Notes: generated by a model not told the origin, from the letters alone. A stretch of 63,804 nt of DNA from Flavobacterium sp. (GCF_027533505.1 NZ_JAPZUB010000027.1:1-63804), one strand, 5' to 3'. Shown: positions 53,467 through 62,303, counted from the stretch's first letter. Made by a program: numbers and translations.

Positions 53467-54624
53467 ATGAAACTAAAACTACTTTTTTCAACGTTGCTTT
53501 TAACTGCAATGAGTGCTTCTGCACAAACCATTTCAATAGTGGGAACGGGAGTCAACGGATGGCCTCCAACCAATGGACCCGAAATTACGTTGTCAAGTAC
53601 CGACAATATTATTTATACGATCAATGATTTGGTGGTTAGCACGGGAGCGGTCAAGTTTCGTCAAGATTTTAGCTGGGCTAATAACTGGGGTGGTTCAACT
53701 TTTCCGAATGGAAACGGGGCGCCCAACGGACAAGATATTCCTACCCTAGCAGGAACGTATAATGTTACCTTCAACCGATTAACTGGAGCTTATTCGTTTG
53801 CAGGCAATACAACGGCTCCTTTGGTGGAGTTGTGGGGACCGGCTGTTGATGCGCAATTGGGCTTTGGAGGTCCGGGAGTTGCTATGGCTACAAATGACGA
53901 AGTGAACTATACCTTATCTAACTTTGTCTTTACCTCGGGTAATGCCTATTTCCGTTTGAATGGCAATAACAACCTAACCTTCGGTAGCACTGCTTTTCCT
54001 TCGGGGGTGGCGGTAGCTTCGGGACCAACTATTCCGGTAACGGGAAGAGAATGGTATGTTACATTTAACCGCACCACGGGGCAATACAATTTCGAATTTC
54101 CTCTAATTGGAATTTTGGGTTCGGCCCTGAACGGATGGACAACGGATGTTGCTATGAATACTACCGATGGATTTAATTATTCCTTGCAAGTGGCCTTAAC
54201 GACTGGCGCAGTAAAATTCCGTAAAAATAATACTTGGGATGTCAATTGGGGAGGTAATGATTTCCCAATTGGTACCGCGACCAATAATGGAAACGACATC
54301 AATATTTCGACAGCTAGTACGTATTTGGTTCAGTTTGAACCGTTGACGGGAGCCTATAGTTTTACCGACCTATTGAGTCAACCGACGTTTGCAACGCCTC
54401 GTTTTCTATTATCGTCCAATCCTACTGCAACGGCTTGGCATGTGGAAGGCAATACAGTAGTGGACGTAGTGGAAATACTGGATTTAAGCGGTAAACAAGT
54501 GGGGCAATACCGTCCGAATGCTCCCTCTTTTTCGGTGGAAGCCGCTCATTTGGCTCCGGGAATGTATGTACTTAAAATGGTAAGCGCACAAGGAACACAA
54601 ACATTGAAAGCAATCAAAAATTAA
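53467..54624 (+). CDS. SusE/SusF-like T9SS type A protein
   Basis: 385 residues; signal peptide MKLKLLFSTLLLTAMSASAQ. Three repeats of about 100 residues follow, each with 'GNGW..D..M...dg..y....l..G.vKFR....W..NWGg..FP.G' and ending 'Y.V.FN..TGAYSF', the pattern of SusE/SusF outer-membrane starch-binding domains. The C-terminal ~75 residues (TAWHVEGNTVVDVVEILDLSGKQVGQY ... MYVLKMVSAQGTQTLKAIKN) form a type A sorting domain. Glycan binding is inferred. No SusCD pair or glycoside hydrolase is nearby, which is unusual for this family. Confidence 0.85.
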   Translation: MKLKLLFSTLLLTAMSASAQTISIVGTGVNGWPPTNGPEITLSSTDNIIYTINDLVVSTGAVKFRQDFSWANNWGGSTFPNGNGAPNGQDIPTLAGTYNVTFNRLTGAYSFAGNTTAPLVELWGPAVDAQLGFGGPGVAMATNDEVNYTLSNFVFTSGNAYFRLNGNNNLTFGSTAFPSGVAVASGPTIPVTGREWYVTFNRTTGQYNFEFPLIGILGSALNGWTTDVAMNTTDGFNYSLQVALTTGAVKFRKNNTWDVNWGGNDFPIGTATNNGNDINISTASTYLVQFEPLTGAYSFTDLLSQPTFATPRFLLSSNPTATAWHVEGNTVVDVVEILDLSGKQVGQYRPNAPSFSVEAAHLAPGMYVLKMVSAQGTQTLKAIKN

Positions 54625-54642
54625 ATAGTGAGTTACGTTAGA

Positions 54643-54682
54643 AAAATCTCCAATGGGCAACTGTTGGGGATTTTTTATTTTA
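54643..54682 (+). terminator. terminator after the SusE/F-like gene
   Basis: AATCTCCAA pairs with TTGGGGATT (with G-U pairs), followed by six T; about 25 bp after the stop. Confidence 0.75.
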
Positions 54683-54717
54683 TGGTGAAATGATTTCCGA
54701 TTTCTGAATCAAAACAC

Positions 54718-54725
54718 TACTTTTG
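54718..54725 (+). promoter_or_regulatory. -7 promoter element of ndk
   Basis: TACTTTTG, 24 bp before the ndk ATG; no good -33 TTG at normal distance. Confidence 0.45.
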
Positions 54726-54749
54726 CACCCGAAAATTAATACTTACACA

Positions 54750-55169
54750 ATGGCAGGTACGAGAACATTTACCATGATTAAGCCGGATGCGGTTGAAAAA
54801 GGCCACATCGGTGGGATTTTAAATATGATTACTGAAGGTGGATTCAGAATCGTAGCGATGAAGTTAACGCAATTGACGGTAGCCGATGCGCAACAATTCT
54901 ATGCCATTCACAAAGAGCGTCCGTTCTTTGGGGAATTGGTAGAATTCATGACACGCGGTCCGATTGTGGCAGCAATTTTAGAAAAAGACAATGCGGTGGA
55001 AGATTTCCGAACTTTGATTGGAGCAACCAATCCAGCGGAGGCTGCTGAGGGAACGATCCGTAAAAAATATGCTACCTCTATCGGGGAGAACGCCGTTCAC
55101 GGTTCGGACTCGGATGAGAATGCAGCTATTGAAGGGGCTTTCCACTTCGCAGGAAGAGAGCAGTTTTAA
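54750..55169 (+). CDS. ndk: nucleoside-diphosphate kinase
   Basis: Balances (d)NTP pools by phosphate transfer through a phospho-His. 139 residues from the ATG at 54750 ([18 protein letters not shown]). An in-frame upstream ATG would place the -7 element inside the gene. Active-site His117 lies in [24 protein letters not shown] and [17 protein letters not shown] are family motifs. Monocistronic, with its own -7 element and terminator. Confidence 0.97.
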   Translation: MAGTRTFTMIKPDAVEKGHIGGILNMITEGGFRIVAMKLTQLTVADAQQFYAIHKERPFFGELVEFMTRGPIVAAILEKDNAVEDFRTLIGATNPAEAAEGTIRKKYATSIGENAVHGSDSDENAAIEGAFHFAGREQF

Positions 55170-55187
55170 TTCAAAATACCTTACAAA

Positions 55188-55219
55188 ACAAAGCCGATGA
55201 ACAATCATCGGCTTTTTTG
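55188..55219 (+). terminator. ndk terminator
   Basis: AGCCGATGA (55192-55200) pairs with TCATCGGCT (55205-55213), followed by six T. Confidence 0.9.
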
Positions 55220-55234
55220 TTTTAAAATACTTGG

Positions 55235-55335
55235 GTTCGTTTTAGCCCAGAACTACCTATTGGCGGTCAGGTAACACGGCATCCTCCCGACCTTACGGGA
55301 GATAAAGCGGATAGCAGGAAAGGGGTTGATATGTC
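55235..55335. repeat. structured intergenic element (flavobacterial repeat-like)
   Basis: Between ndk and the DUF721 gene. It has a perfect hairpin CTCCCG/CGGGAG (55284-55289 with 55296-55301), surrounded by GGCATC before and AGCGGATAGCAGGAAA after. From memory, 'GCGGCATCC ... AGCGGATAGCAGGAA' intergenic elements occur many times in Flavobacterium genomes. I cannot check copy number here. Non-coding in all frames. Confidence 0.5.
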
Positions 55336-55357
55336 GATGCGGTTGATGCTCCTTATC

Positions 55358-55651
55358 TTAGCGAAGCACCAATTCTTTGATACATTCTTTGCCTAAGGCT
55401 TCGTTGAGCATGGTGATAATTTTTTGCTTGCCGTGGCTTAATTCTTCGCGTAATACGGCGGAGGAAAGTGTAACATAGAGCGTACTGCCTTTGAGAACGA
55501 CCTCGCGAGTGTAGCTATTCACTCCGTTGCCCAAAAGGGTGCGCCATACATGCTCGGCATCGACGCGATCGAGTCCCGCCTCCAGCTTATGCGTTTGTAC
55601 GAAGGCTTTTAACACTTCGGCAAGTGAATTTTCATTACTTTGACGTTTCAT
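55358..55651 (-). CDS. DUF721 (DciA-like) protein
   Basis: 97 residues. MKRQSNENSLAEVLKAFVQTHKLEAGLDRVDAEHVWRTLLGNGVNSYTREVVLKGSTLYVTLSSAVLREELSHGKQKIITMLNEAL is a typical DUF721 fold, an alpha/beta KH-like nucleic-acid-binding domain. The family includes DciA, the helicase loader used by bacteria without DnaC, so this small protein may act in replication initiation; that is inference. It is 2 bp downstream of the lipocalin-like gene on the minus strand. Confidence 0.85.
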   Translation of the reverse strand: MKRQSNENSLAEVLKAFVQTHKLEAGLDRVDAEHVWRTLLGNGVNSYTREVVLKGSTLYVTLSSAVLREELSHGKQKIITMLNEALGKECIKELVLR

Positions 55652-55653
55652 GG

Positions 55654-56073
55654 TTACTTTCGCGAAAAGGGTTTGAATTTTTTGTAACGGTATTCGATAT
55701 TTTCGTCGTTTTTAAGCACAAGCACCGAGTCGGTGAGTTTGACTAAGGCCTCTTTCCAACGCCCATAATCGGTTTGATAATGCAGGTACCAAGTGGCATT
55801 GGAGTCCTTAAGTGTAATTTTTTCTTGCAACGTATTGGTGCGAAATGTTCCGTCGAGTTGCGGCATCACTTTTTGACGAAAACCCGATTTGCCTTTGATT
55901 TGAAGGTAATCGACTGTGGTGCTCGCTTTGTAGTCAATCGGTTCTCCTTCGGGATGTTCGGCTTTGGTAATTTCCCAATAGCCATTTAATTTAACCAAAT
56001 CTTTTTCGGGAATGGGAGCGGAACATGCAGCCATAAACACGCCAATAATCCCTAATAGTAAGCTTTTTTTCAT
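55654..56073 (-). CDS. lipocalin-like lipoprotein
   Basis: 139 residues. The signal peptide MKKSLLLGIIGVFMAACSAP ends in lipobox MAAC. The remainder reads LNGYWEITKAEHPEGEPIDYKASTTVDYLQIKGKSGFRQKVMPQLDGTFRTN and then beta strands, as in lipocalin-like proteins of Bacteroidetes ('G.W.i........'). No ligand is known. Followed 2 bp later by the DUF721 gene. Confidence 0.78.
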   Translation of the reverse strand: MKKSLLLGIIGVFMAACSAPIPEKDLVKLNGYWEITKAEHPEGEPIDYKASTTVDYLQIKGKSGFRQKVMPQLDGTFRTNTLQEKITLKDSNATWYLHYQTDYGRWKEALVKLTDSVLVLKNDENIEYRYKKFKPFSRK

Positions 56074-56175
56074 AGTTATTCTAAAAATCTAAAGGTATCG
56101 ATTTTATACCATTTTCTAATACCTTTGATTAAACCTTTTTCGCCAAAAATACTCTAACCTAAAAAATCGTTGATC

Positions 56176-57258
56176 ATGACAAAAATAGCCTACATTTCGT
56201 TGCTTTTAAGCAGTTTGTTATTTACCGTTTCGTGCTCGGATTCGGACAATCCCACGCAAACGCCACCCGAGGAAACCATGTATTTTCCCCCAAGCGATGG
56301 AAGTACTACCTGGGAAACGCAATCGGTAGCTGCTTTGGGTTGGAATCAAGCCGCAGTACAACCTTTGGTCGATTATTTGACGTTAAAAAACACCAAATCG
56401 TTTATGATTTTGGTCAATGGTCGCATTGTCATGGAGTACTATTTGAACGGACATAGTGCTACAACACCTTGGTATTGGGCGAGTGCGGGAAAAACATTGA
56501 CGGCAGCCGTAACTGGAATTGCGCAGCAAGAGGGGCTGATCAACATTAATAATAAAGTATCTGATTATTTGGGAACCGGTTGGACGAGCGCTCCTTTGGC
56601 CAAAGAGAACTTGATTACGTGCAAAAACTTGTTGTCGATGAATTCGGGCTTGGATGACAGCATGGGCGACAGTGTAAATCCGTCTAATTTGGTGTATGTT
56701 GCCGATGCAGGAACGCGTTGGGCCTATCACAATGTGTATGTAAAATTGCAAGATGTGGTTGCTGCTGCGAGTGGTCAATCGTGGAGTACGTATTTTAACA
56801 CCAAACTTCGGGATCGTATTGGAATGACCGGTGGCGCTTGGATAGCCAGTGGTGATGATTTAAGTGTGTATTGGAGTACGACGCGAAATATGGCTCGGTT
56901 TGGACTTTTGGCTTTGAATAAAGGAAAATGGAATGGCGTACAGGTTATCAATGAGGCATTTTTTAATGAGGCCGTCAATACGTCCCAAAATTTAAACCAA
57001 GCCTATGGGTATATGTGGTGGTTAAATGGAAAATCGACCTATCGATTGCCGCAAACTCAATTTCAATTTAACGGTCCAATCATTCCCAACGGCCCTGCAG
57101 ATATGTATTGTGCTTTGGGGAAAAACGATCAAAAGATCTATGTGGTTCCGAGTAAGAAGATGGTGGTGATACGAATGGGAGAGGCTGCAGATGCGGTGAA
57201 TATGGCTTTATCGGATTTTGATGATACGTTATGGACAAAAATAAATGCGCTTTTTTAG
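56176..57258 (+). CDS. serine hydrolase (beta-lactamase/PBP4* family) lipoprotein
   Basis: 360 residues from the ATG at 56176; a TTG two codons upstream is possible. Signal peptide with lipobox VSCSD (Cys20). The class C beta-lactamase-like fold has Ser103-A-G-Lys106 (SxxK) in WYWASAGKTLTAAVTG, and WAYHNVYVKLQDVV holds the YxN motif. The C-terminus has a hydrophobic MVVIRMGEAAD strand. Substrate unknown (esterase or peptidase); a resistance role is not implied. The TAG stop lies in the loop of the terminator hairpin. Confidence 0.88.
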   Translation: MTKIAYISLLLSSLLFTVSCSDSDNPTQTPPEETMYFPPSDGSTTWETQSVAALGWNQAAVQPLVDYLTLKNTKSFMILVNGRIVMEYYLNGHSATTPWYWASAGKTLTAAVTGIAQQEGLININNKVSDYLGTGWTSAPLAKENLITCKNLLSMNSGLDDSMGDSVNPSNLVYVADAGTRWAYHNVYVKLQDVVAAASGQSWSTYFNTKLRDRIGMTGGAWIASGDDLSVYWSTTRNMARFGLLALNKGKWNGVQVINEAFFNEAVNTSQNLNQAYGYMWWLNGKSTYRLPQTQFQFNGPIIPNGPADMYCALGKNDQKIYVVPSKKMVVIRMGEAADAVNMALSDFDDTLWTKINALF

Positions 57259-57271
57259 GCGCATTTTTTAT
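57243..57271 (+). terminator. terminator overlapping the serine hydrolase stop codon
   Basis: AAATGCGC (57243-57250) pairs with GCGCATTT (57259-57266), then T-rich. The stop codon at 57256-57258 is in the loop. Confidence 0.85.
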
Positions 57272-57465
57272 TTGGTTTTAAAGAGAACGCGATCGAAAAA
57301 ACGAATCAAACCGGATAGCAGGAAAAAGAAAGCGATAAGCTGCATGCCCATAGCAATATCGGTAAAATGTCCTTCCACGAGTTTGGACATGAGTCCAATA
57401 CCAAAGCTCAAGAGGATCAGAATTAGAAAAGGTACATTACGATACCAATAAATGACTTTCTTCAT
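57268..57465 (-). CDS. small two-helix membrane protein, unknown
   Basis: 65 residues with two hydrophobic helices (VPFLILILLSFGIGLMSKL at 11-29, and MGMQLIAFFFLLSGLIRFF at 39-57) and charged ends. I do not recognise a family. It follows ftsY by 1 bp on the same strand, so it is probably cotranscribed with it. A supportive role at the membrane cannot be shown. The reading frame overlaps the terminator of the convergent gene. Confidence 0.7.
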   Translation of the reverse strand: MKKVIYWYRNVPFLILILLSFGIGLMSKLVEGHFTDIAMGMQLIAFFFLLSGLIRFFDRVLFKTK

Positions 57466-57466
57466 A

Positions 57467-58420
57467 TTACGCGAAAAAACTATCTACAAATTCGTATTTA
57501 TTGAACACTTGTAAATCATTGATTCCCTCACCTACTCCGATATACTTAACCGGAATTTGAAACTGATCGGAGATCCCAATAACAACGCCTCCTTTGGCAG
57601 TTCCGTCCAATTTGGTGACTGCTAGACAACTCACTTCTGTAGCCGCGGTAAACTGTTTGGCTTGTTCAAAAGCGTTCTGTCCTGTAGAGCCATCCAATAC
57701 TAAAAGTACATCGTGTGGAGCATCGGGGACCACTTTTTGCATTACTTTTTTGACTTTGGACAATTCGTTCATTAAACCTACTTTGTTGTGCAAACGTCCC
57801 GCCGTATCGATAATCACTACATCTGCTTTTTGAGCTACAGCCGATTGTAAGGTATCAAATGCTACAGAAGCCGGGTCAGACCCCATTTGTTGTTTAACAA
57901 TAGGGACACCCACGCGATCGGCCCAGATTTGCAATTGATCGATCGCTGCAGCGCGAAACGTATCGGCAGCACCGAGTACGACTTGGTGACCGGCTTTTTT
58001 GAACTGATGGGCCAATTTACCGATGGTAGTTGTTTTTCCAACACCGTTGACCCCTACGACCATAATCACATAGGGAGGCGAGGATGTGGGTATCACAAAC
58101 TCGGTTTCTTCACCTGATTGGGTTTCGGAAAGTAAGCCTGCGATTTCTTCGCGTAAAATTTGATTCAATTCATCAGTTCCAAGGTATTTGTCTTGGGCCA
58201 CACGTTCTTCAATACGCTCGATAATTTTAAGGGTTGTATTGACGCCAACATCGGAGGAAACGAGAATTTCTTCCAAATTATCCAATACCTCATCATCGAC
58301 TTTAGACTTTCCCGCAACGGCTTTGGTGAGTTTAGAAAAAAAACTTGTTTTCGTTTTTTCTAAACCTTTGTCTAAGGTTTCTTTTTTCTCGGATGAAAAT
58401 ATGCGTTTAAAAAAGCTCAT
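57467..58420 (-). CDS. ftsY: signal recognition particle receptor FtsY
   Basis: SRP receptor GTPase that docks ribosome-SRP complexes at the membrane. 317 residues, a short form without a long acidic A domain. N domain at about 25-110. G domain: GVNGVGKTTT (123-132), DTFRAAAIDQL, DTAGRLHNK, TKLDGTAKGG, and IKYIGVGEGINDLQVF at the end. First gene after the ribosomal-protein cluster, separated from it by a terminator, with a small membrane-protein gene behind it. Confidence 0.97.
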   Translation of the reverse strand: MSFFKRIFSSEKKETLDKGLEKTKTSFFSKLTKAVAGKSKVDDEVLDNLEEILVSSDVGVNTTLKIIERIEERVAQDKYLGTDELNQILREEIAGLLSETQSGEETEFVIPTSSPPYVIMVVGVNGVGKTTTIGKLAHQFKKAGHQVVLGAADTFRAAAIDQLQIWADRVGVPIVKQQMGSDPASVAFDTLQSAVAQKADVVIIDTAGRLHNKVGLMNELSKVKKVMQKVVPDAPHDVLLVLDGSTGQNAFEQAKQFTAATEVSCLAVTKLDGTAKGGVVIGISDQFQIPVKYIGVGEGINDLQVFNKYEFVDSFFA

Positions 58421-58463
58421 AAGGAACTACAACTACGTTGAATTTTGTTCGACAAATATAAAT

Positions 58464-58495
58464 AAAAAAGCTACTTTCAAGAGAAAGTAGCTTTA
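58464..58495 (-). terminator. terminator of the L28-L33-DUF4295 operon
   Basis: GCTACTTTC (58470-58478) with GAAAGTAGC (58483-58491), loop AAGA, followed on the minus strand by six T. Confidence 0.9.
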
Positions 58496-58517
58496 ATATA
58501 TTCGGGTTTGCTTCTGA

Positions 58518-58670
58518 TTATTTCTTTTTCAAATACTCATCAACTTCTTCAGGAGACATGATCGCCTCTACGAAAGTGTAAGCACCTGTTTTAGGAGATT
58601 TTACCATTTTAATGGCTTTTGTTAATCTCTTTGAAGCGGTTTGTAACGTTGCTACGGTTTTCTTTGCCAT
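58518..58670 (-). CDS. DUF4295 family small protein
   Basis: 50 residues: it begins MAKKTVATLQTASKRLTKAI and ends in SPEEVDEYLKKK. A small basic protein found next to rpmB and rpmG in Bacteroidetes, so it is probably ribosome-associated (inference from position and charge). It stands 47 bp after the L33 gene on the same strand, and a terminator follows. Confidence 0.88.
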   Translation of the reverse strand: MAKKTVATLQTASKRLTKAIKMVKSPKTGAYTFVEAIMSPEEVDEYLKKK

Positions 58671-58717
58671 GATTCAAAAGGGTATTTGAAATTTTTAAAA
58701 CAATAAAAATCTCGTAA

Positions 58718-58900
58718 TTATTTAATTTCTTTGTGTACAGTCATACGCTTCAAAATGGGATTGAATTTTTTCAATTCCATACGATCAGGCGTATTTTTTT
58801 TGTTCTTTTTCGTGATATAACGAGACGTACCAGGCATCCCTGATTCTTTGTGCTCAGTACATTCTAAGATTACTTGGATTCTATTACCTTTCTTTGCCAT
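58718..58900 (-). CDS. rpmG: 50S ribosomal protein L33
   Basis: 60 residues: [60 protein letters not shown]. The zinc-binding cysteines of the C+ form are absent (only one Cys), so this is the zinc-free C- type with the family's usual GTSRY and KKN..D.LELKKF signatures. In an operon with L28 upstream (25 bp) and DUF4295 downstream. Confidence 0.96.
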   Translation of the reverse strand: MAKKGNRIQVILECTEHKESGMPGTSRYITKKNKKNTPDRMELKKFNPILKRMTVHKEIK

Positions 58901-58925
58901 TATCTTTAATATTAAGGATTACCGA

Positions 58926-59159
58926 TTAAATAAAGCCTTTTGCTTTTGCATCTTTCAACACAGCTGCAATGCCTTTTTTGTTGATTGTTTTAATCGTTGA
59001 TGCAGCTACACGTAAGGTAACCCATCTATCTTCTTCAGCAAGGTAGAAACGTTTTTTAACTAAGTTCACAGAAAACTTGCGTTTCGTTTTGTTCATCGCG
59101 TGAGAAACGTTGTTTCCAACCATCGCTCTCTTACCTGTAAGGTCACAAACTCTTGACAT
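58926..59159 (-). CDS. rpmB: 50S ribosomal protein L28
   Basis: 77 residues beginning [29 protein letters not shown], the standard L28 N-terminus, and [27 protein letters not shown]. First gene of the L28-L33-DUF4295 operon. The CinA gene ends 75 bp upstream on the same strand. Confidence 0.97.
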   Translation of the reverse strand: MSRVCDLTGKRAMVGNNVSHAMNKTKRKFSVNLVKKRFYLAEEDRWVTLRVAASTIKTINKKGIAAVLKDAKAKGFI

Positions 59160-59233
59160 TATGCTTTTCTTTTATCGTTATTCAAAATCAGGGTGCAAAG
59201 AAACAAAAAAGAAACCTTACACACAAAAAAATA

Positions 59234-60484
59234 TTATAGATTTTTTAAAATTTCTTTTTGAAGCATTTCCAGGGCTTTTACAGAGGCTCGGTCCACTACT
59301 TTTTCACGGGGCTGACCAAAATTAAAGCGCTCAACAACAACTTCTTGCGGGGTAGCCAACGCAATAAATACGGTGCCTACTTCGGCATCCGATTCTCCCT
59401 TTTGGGGTCCCGCATTTCCCGTGGTAGCCAAAGCATAATCCGATTGCATTTGAGCTTGCACTCCCAACGCCATCGCTTTCGCCACTTCGGCACTCACTAC
59501 AGTGTGGGCAGCTATTAATTGGGGATCGACACCCAAAAGCGTTGTTTTTATTTCGGTGGCATAACTAACGACACTCCCTTTGAAATACGCAGAAGCCCCA
59601 GAAACTGACGTAAGCAGTTGGGCTATTTTTCCTCCTGTACAACTTTCGGCGGTGGCCAACGTTTGTCTTTTTTGCCCTAACAATCGACCCACAACTACCT
59701 CTATTGTTTCCTCTTCTTCAAATCCAACCAAAATATCACTAATCAATGGGGTTACAGCTGCTACTGCTTGAGCAACTGCCTCTTCCAATAGTTTTAAATC
59801 GGTTCCGCGGGCAGTAAGACGAAGGCGTACGCGCCCAGGAGCGGGTAGATAAGCTAGTTTGATGAATTCGGGCAATTGATTTTCCCAGTCCTCAATGCGC
59901 TCTGCAACGACACTTTCGCCCAAACCATAGGTTAATAAGGTTTTGTGAAGAATAAATGGACGTTGGTATTCGGCGGCAATCTTGGGAATCACTTGTTGTT
60001 CCATCAAATGTTTCATCTCATAAGGCACGCCGGGCATCGAGATGAATACGGTTTGCTCTTTTTGAATCCACATGCCTGGAGCTGTACCTACAGCATTGAA
60101 AAGCACTTGAGCTTGGGAAGGCACCATTGCTTGATCTTTGTTCAACTGTGAAGCAGGTCGTTGCAGCACTTTCTCGATGAGTGCAACTACATGCTGTTCA
60201 ACGTCGGTGTTGCGCACCAACGTGTCTTCAAAATAGTCGGCCAAGGTTTTTTTGGTGATGTCATCTTTGGTAGGACCCAAACCTCCGGTCATTACTACAA
60301 AATCGACTTGATTCTGATAGGCTGAAAAAGTGTGCAGTAACGCATCCCGTTGATCGCTTATTGAACGCATTTCCACGGTTTGCACCCCAATTCGATCCAA
60401 AGCCTTAGCGATAAATGTTGAATTGGTATCGGCGATTTGCCCAATAAGGATTTCATCTCCAATGGTGACAATGGCAGCTTTCAT
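59234..60484 (-). CDS. cinA: CinA-family protein (nicotinamide mononucleotide deamidase-related)
   Basis: 416 residues in two domains. The N-terminal MoCF/MoeA-like domain (about 1-165: [49 protein letters not shown]) has the ADP-ribose pyrophosphatase-like fold. The C-terminal PncC-like domain (about 255-410: [45 protein letters not shown]) deamidates NMN in NAD recycling. Both are complete. Same strand as L28 but with no clear operon link. Confidence 0.93.
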   Translation of the reverse strand: MKAAIVTIGDEILIGQIADTNSTFIAKALDRIGVQTVEMRSISDQRDALLHTFSAYQNQVDFVVMTGGLGPTKDDITKKTLADYFEDTLVRNTDVEQHVVALIEKVLQRPASQLNKDQAMVPSQAQVLFNAVGTAPGMWIQKEQTVFISMPGVPYEMKHLMEQQVIPKIAAEYQRPFILHKTLLTYGLGESVVAERIEDWENQLPEFIKLAYLPAPGRVRLRLTARGTDLKLLEEAVAQAVAAVTPLISDILVGFEEEETIEVVVGRLLGQKRQTLATAESCTGGKIAQLLTSVSGASAYFKGSVVSYATEIKTTLLGVDPQLIAAHTVVSAEVAKAMALGVQAQMQSDYALATTGNAGPQKGESDAEVGTVFIALATPQEVVVERFNFGQPREKVVDRASVKALEMLQKEILKNL

Positions 60485-60502
60485 AAGGAACTCAATTTTC
60501 GA

Positions 60503-60847
60503 TCAAATTTCGAAATCTTTTTTTATCTCTTTAACTGCTTTTTCAACTTGATCCTGAATGCTTTCGAAAGTAGCTTCAATTTCTTTGCGTTTTCCTTCTG
60601 CTTTGGTCCAAGCTTCTACTTGTAGAATTTCTTCATGTGCCATGGTCATTCCCAACAAATCGAGAGTGGGCTTGATTTTGTGAGCATACGCATAGGCCAA
60701 CTTGTGGTCTTTGGTTTTGATGCCCAATTCAATTTGTTGCAAGTCTTGTGGGACTTCAGTAACAAACAAGGTGATAATTTGCATGACAAACTCCGGATCA
60801 TTGTCCGATAGTGCATATACTTTTGCGAGGTTATAATTAATTGCCAT
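60503..60847 (-). CDS. Hpt (histidine phosphotransfer) domain protein
   Basis: 114 residues, all-helical. LAYAYAHKIKPTLDLLGM (about 50-67) carries the phosphorylatable His in the 'AHkLKp' motif of Hpt domains. An acidic/basic C-terminal helix follows (ESIQDQVEKAVKEIKKDFEI). A stand-alone phosphorelay carrier; its kinase and regulator are not adjacent. It could serve the hybrid kinases of the cell, or the CheY-like pair at 28-30 kb (speculation). Lies 18 bp upstream of the CinA gene on the same strand. Confidence 0.85.
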   Translation of the reverse strand: MAINYNLAKVYALSDNDPEFVMQIITLFVTEVPQDLQQIELGIKTKDHKLAYAYAHKIKPTLDLLGMTMAHEEILQVEAWTKAEGKRKEIEATFESIQDQVEKAVKEIKKDFEI

Positions 60848-60871
60848 TCGTAGATATTCGATTTTTTGCCT

Positions 60872-61483
60872 TTATTTAATGTGTATTCGAAATGCTTTTT
60901 TTCCTTCTATAAATCCTTCCAATTTATCATTGGGATGAACTTTGGCGACACCTTCGGGAGTCCCCGTAAATAAAATGTCTCCTTTTTTTAGCGTAAAATA
61001 CTGTGAAACATAAGCAATTTGCTCGTCTATTTTCCACAACATTTGCGCTGTATTTCCTTTTTGAACAACCTTTCCGTTGGAATGTAACTCAAAATTAATA
61101 TTTTCAACCGATTCAAAATCAGATTTCGGATAAAATTCACCAATAACCGCTGAACCGTCAAATCCCTTTGCTTTTTCCCAAGGCAACCCCTTTTTTTTGA
61201 GTTGTTCTTGAAGATCGCGGGCTGTAAAATCGATGCCTAATCCAATTTCGTCATAATACTGATGCGCCATTTTTACATCGATATACTTTCCAACTTTATT
61301 GATTTTGACCAAAACCTCTACCTCATGATGTACGTCGTTGGAAAACTCAGGGATCACAAAAGGATGTTGCTTCAATAAAATCGCAGAATCCGGTTTTAAA
61401 AACACCACCGGAGCCTCAGGACGCTCATTTTGAAGTTCGGCAATGTGTTGCACATAATTTCTTCCGATACAAATGATTTTCAT
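60872..61483 (-). CDS. fumarylacetoacetate hydrolase family protein
   Basis: 203 residues, the short bacterial FAH form. MKIICIGRNYVQHIAELQNERPEAPVVFLKPDSAIL, HHEVEVLVKIN (metal Glu residues), GLGIDFTARDLQEQLKKKGLPWEKAKGFDGSAVIG and KGDILFTGTPEGVAKVHPNDKL are typical. FAH-fold enzymes act on C-C bonds of acylpyruvates; oxaloacetate decarboxylase or fumarylpyruvate hydrolase are the usual activities at this size. Substrate not determinable. In line with the Hpt gene (24 bp) and after the exonuclease gene (46 bp). Confidence 0.92.
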   Translation of the reverse strand: MKIICIGRNYVQHIAELQNERPEAPVVFLKPDSAILLKQHPFVIPEFSNDVHHEVEVLVKINKVGKYIDVKMAHQYYDEIGLGIDFTARDLQEQLKKKGLPWEKAKGFDGSAVIGEFYPKSDFESVENINFELHSNGKVVQKGNTAQMLWKIDEQIAYVSQYFTLKKGDILFTGTPEGVAKVHPNDKLEGFIEGKKAFRIHIK

Positions 61484-61529
61484 GGTAACAGTTTTAAGCG
61501 ATTTTACCCTACCTTAACTTGGATTGTGT

Positions 61530-62303
61530 CTAGGGTTTGGTATTTAACTTACGTAGTTTGATGCCAGTAAGCACCTTTTTGGTGTACAACGGGAAATCAG
61601 CCCCTTGAATCCAGCCAAAGTACCCAGGCTCTTTTTCAAAAACATCCTCTACGAGAGCGCCTTTGTGCTTCCCAAACGTAAAAATCTCTCGACCTTTATC
61701 ATCCAAAGCAATAAAACCTGCGAAATCGACCGCTTTTTTACGTGTAGTATATTCTGAGAGCGCTTTAACATCGTTGGGTAAGTCGGGATAGCGATCCAGT
61801 TGCGCTTTGAGAATTTCAAACGTCGCTTTGGTATCAGCCTCCGCACTATGGGCATTGTCAAGAGTTTGATTACAATAAAAACGATACGCTGCACTCAAAG
61901 TTCGCTCTTCTTTTTTATGAAAAATGGTTTGTACATCGACAGCTACTCGATTTTTCATGTCAAAATCCACCTCAGCACGCAACAATTCTTCTGCCAATAA
62001 AGGAATGTCAAATCGATCGGAATTGTATCCCGCCAAATCAGAATCCTTAATCATCGCATGAATTTGAGGGGCTAGTTCTTTAAATGTAGGCTCTTGGGCG
62101 ACTTTTTCATTGGAAATTCCATGCACAGCCGTAGCTTGCGGGGGGATGGGAATTGTGGGATTCACCAACCACGTACGACTTTCTTGGTTCCCATTGGGAT
62201 ATACCTTTACAATTGAAATTTCAACAATACGGTCTCGTGCCACATCAATTCCGGTTGTTTCTAAATCAAAAAAACAAAGCGGTCGGTTTAATTTTAATTC
62301 CAT
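61530..62303 (-). CDS. 3'-5' exonuclease (DEDDh, DNA polymerase III epsilon-like) with extra C-terminal domain
   Basis: 257 residues. Exo I: CFFDLETTGID with Asp13 and Glu15. Exo II: LAGYNSDRFDIPLLAEEL. Exo III: AHSAEADTKATFEIL with His and Asp. After the nuclease (about 1-175) comes a short domain reading REIFTFGKHKGALVEDVFEKEPGYFGWIQGADFPLYTKKVL, the 'FGKHKG' module also seen in DUF3820-type proteins. It may act as a proofreading or RNA/DNA repair exonuclease. First gene of a minus-strand run towards FAH, Hpt and CinA. Confidence 0.92.
   Translation of the reverse strand: MELKLNRPLCFFDLETTGIDVARDRIVEISIVKVYPNGNQESRTWLVNPTIPIPPQATAVHGISNEKVAQEPTFKELAPQIHAMIKDSDLAGYNSDRFDIPLLAEELLRAEVDFDMKNRVAVDVQTIFHKKEERTLSAAYRFYCNQTLDNAHSAEADTKATFEILKAQLDRYPDLPNDVKALSEYTTRKKAVDFAGFIALDDKGREIFTFGKHKGALVEDVFEKEPGYFGWIQGADFPLYTKKVLTGIKLRKLNTKP

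Noticed and set aside
57300..57325. GGATAGCAGGAAA, resembling the flavobacterial intergenic repeat
   Set aside because: It lies inside the small membrane-protein frame, where it encodes part of a hydrophobic helix, and has no paired hairpin.
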